From Nymphaea colorata (lineage: Eukaryota; Streptophyta; Magnoliopsida; Nymphaeales; Nymphaeaceae), in the NCBI RefSeq assembly GCF_008831285.2, contig NC_045148.1:13928802-13992801 (forward strand): a stretch of 64,000 nucleotides of DNA, written 5' to 3'. The notes beneath the pieces are model-generated. The model ran no database searches. It had not been told where the DNA came from and saw nothing but the letters and a program-made list of their open reading frames with translations. The position numbers and the translations under genes are program-made. Of this stretch, positions 62,401 through 64,000 are shown in pieces. How positions within the stretch are numbered: position 1 is the stretch's first letter; every line of letters begins with the position of its first letter.

Positions 62401-63577
62401 CCAGTCCAAATCTATCTTTTAAATTTACAAATGAATCTGAATCCAACTTTTAAATATATAACCAAATATAAACCATGTCGAACCTGACATTTAACATGCA
62501 ATGACACTAAATATAGAACATTTACTAAAACTAAACCCGAATCACCTTTCAAATCAGATATAATTTTTCTTCTAACTGAAACCAAATCCGATCAGGATGT
62601 CATTTTAATCAGATTTCTTAATTGAACATATTAAGCAATTCGATTGAATCCAATGACCCTGGGAAAGTCGACCTGCCACATTGATGAGGCTACGATATAA
62701 CACATATAAAAAATAGTAGGAAGAAACCTATAGCATAAGAGTCGGTGAGACAAGTGCTCAACCAGGACCGAGTAAATTCAAATCAGATTGGACAAAGAGA
62801 AACAACTGGCCAAAAAGGATTCGCGGTCCACAGCAAACCCGAACACGTTCATTTCGACATCGACAAATTTGGGGCCAAGGGAGACAGAGCTAGCCTCCAG
62901 CTAGGAAAAATAAACACATAATTGGTTGAAACCCGGACCGTTCATGTTGATCCGAGAGGCCCACAAGCCCGGACTGTCAACCACATGGAACGAGCGGTCG
63001 ATCCTTGAACCAAGTTGTAGTTTTAAAGATGAGCCGAGCGTGGAAGCAGAACACACCCCATTAAAAAGCTCCATGAACGAAAACATTATTATAAGAAACC
63101 AAAAGGCAGGGAAGGGTAAAAATAAAAAATAAAGAAGGCAGGGAAGGTGGTTACTGCTTTCCCCTTTTGTACTTACGTCGCCATCCTCTTCGTCGCTGTC
63201 GTAGACCCCCACGTCGTACAGGAATCTCTTGTTGGCGTCCGAGAGAACTAGGAGGAAAAAGTACACCCACGAAAATAGCGTTATATGCAAAGTTTCCTCT
63301 GCTCCAAACCGGTGTTTAAAGCTCTTGTCAGGAAACACCGTTATTTTCAACATAACGCGCTAAGTAAGGCCTGGGCCCAGCACTAAGTAATTAGTACCAG
63401 AGATTAAATTGACTCGTTCACCAGGGAGATTAAACTAGACTCCACGGACTCCCAAAGATGGAGCAAGGGAGGAAGATGCGAACCTGAGTAAGCCTCCTGA
63501 ACGGCCTGGAATTTCTTCTTCGATTCCTCAACGTGCTTGTCGCTGCCGGAGTAGGAACACCTGTCTGGGTGCCATCT
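59467..63577 (-). CDS. J-domain (DnaJ type III) protein, 5' exon outside window
   Basis: Co-chaperone of Hsp70: the J domain stimulates its ATPase. Five exons read on the minus strand: 63577-63484 (RWHPDRCSYSGSDKHVEESK, KKFQAVQEAYS, with the essential H-P-D), 63247-63177 (VLSDANKRFLYDVGVYDSDE), 61914-61858 (GMCDFLDEMAKMMGQASSS), 60685-60320, and 59553-59467 (VGEVNTESSSKGSKHKNARK, then NGYTRNP and TGA). All borders are AG/GT, phases match, and the sum is 675 bases: 224 residues and stop. Motif order and the FESLQDLFEEMFPG segment match Arabidopsis AT3G14200, a cytosolic or nuclear DnaJ-like protein with only the J domain. The first exon, with helix I and the start, should lie beyond 64000; none is seen between 63578 and 64000. 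Odd: the fourth visible exon has four copies of a 13-residue repeat. No zinc-finger or C-terminal DnaJ domain. Confidence 0.9.
60362..60517 (-). repeat. 39-bp coding tandem repeat, four copies
   Basis: Four adjacent 39-bp units (60362-60400, 60401-60439, 60440-60478, 60479-60517) encode FGEVSTKGFSDFS repeated, with S for F in the first translated copy. The units are almost identical at the DNA level. They lie in frame within the DnaJ exon. Confidence 0.95.
61000..61800. other. DnaJ intron, MITE-like relic at its upstream part
   Basis: Part of the 1.2-kb intron between the exons at 61914-61858 and 60685-60320. Near 60914 the text CAGTGGCGGAGATAC resembles the start of the hAT-like MITE family found elsewhere here, but the other end was not found. 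Confidence 0.4.
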
Positions 63578-64000
63578 CTGCCACAAAAACCAGGCTTACT
63601 AAGGGCGGCAAGGATGCCAGTAATGAGGACGGCAGGAAAAGCAAGGAATTTCTAAGCACCCGCTCGGGCTCCATAAAAGTCATTGATTTTTAAAGTACGA
63701 CACAATGATGGGAAGAAAGAGAGCCCTAGAGGTTGGGTGGGCGAAATTTTATTATGTTTGATAAACGACCGAAAATGGGGAGGGTTCATATTGTCGGGAT
63801 TTTATGGGCAAAAAGATAGTAAAAATGTTTTCAAAATCAGCGAAAACAAATCATGCGAAAGAAAGTTTTACCGCCCAAAGGAGACGTCGTTGATGTTCGT
63901 TTCTCCAGCTCCTACGCGAAATTCATAGACAAAAAAGGCTCGGATAAATAGAGAAACAAAGGGAACAAAATAAAATCCCTCAGAATAATTTTTCCCATTA

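Overview
The window is nuclear DNA from a flowering plant. Three things show this: intron-rich genes of plant-specific families (a respiratory burst oxidase, a trihelix factor and a DRM1/ARP dormancy-associated protein), GC-rich first exons set in AT-rich introns and spacers, and many AT/GA/CA microsatellites and small transposon relics. The GC-rich first exons would suit a monocot or an early-diverging angiosperm, but the species cannot be fixed from the sequence alone.

Genes with support, all on the minus strand unless stated: (1) an intronless SIP1-clade trihelix transcription factor at 5320-6294; (2) a complete 14-exon NADPH oxidase gene of the RBOHE type at 14705-27672, whose exons join without a frame break to 938 codons plus stop; (3) a DRM1/ARP-family gene with exons at 45567-45819 and 44570-44663, a TATA-like box near 46020, and a tiny 3' exon that is not settled; (4) a type III DnaJ (J-domain) gene resembling Arabidopsis AT3G14200, with five exons between 59467 and 63577 and its first exon beyond the right edge. 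On the plus strand are two intact tRNA-Ala genes (CGC and UGC anticodons) and a decayed third copy at 40.9-41.4 kb.

Broken genes: the 8.3-12.8 kb region holds exon pieces of two tandem copies of a RAD51 recombinase gene (plus strand), split by a three-fold ~300-bp tandem repeat and by transposon-like DNA. At 35.37-36.45 kb (minus) is a decayed mitochondrial adrenodoxin-like [2Fe-2S] ferredoxin gene that keeps its introns and cysteine ligands but has two one-base lesions.

The rest is spacer: hAT-like and Harbinger-like MITEs, other inverted-repeat elements, an LTR-retrotransposon relic with an initiator-Met primer binding site at 54590, possible tRNA-derived SINEs and microsatellites. 28-35 kb and 46-54 kb have no gene I can support. 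The functional genes are unrelated neighbours, not a cluster. I found nothing that amounts to a new multi-gene system. The most unusual items are the RAD51 pseudogene pair, the ferredoxin pseudogene, the 13-residue repeat in the DnaJ protein, and changed conserved C-terminal residues in the RBOHE-like enzyme.
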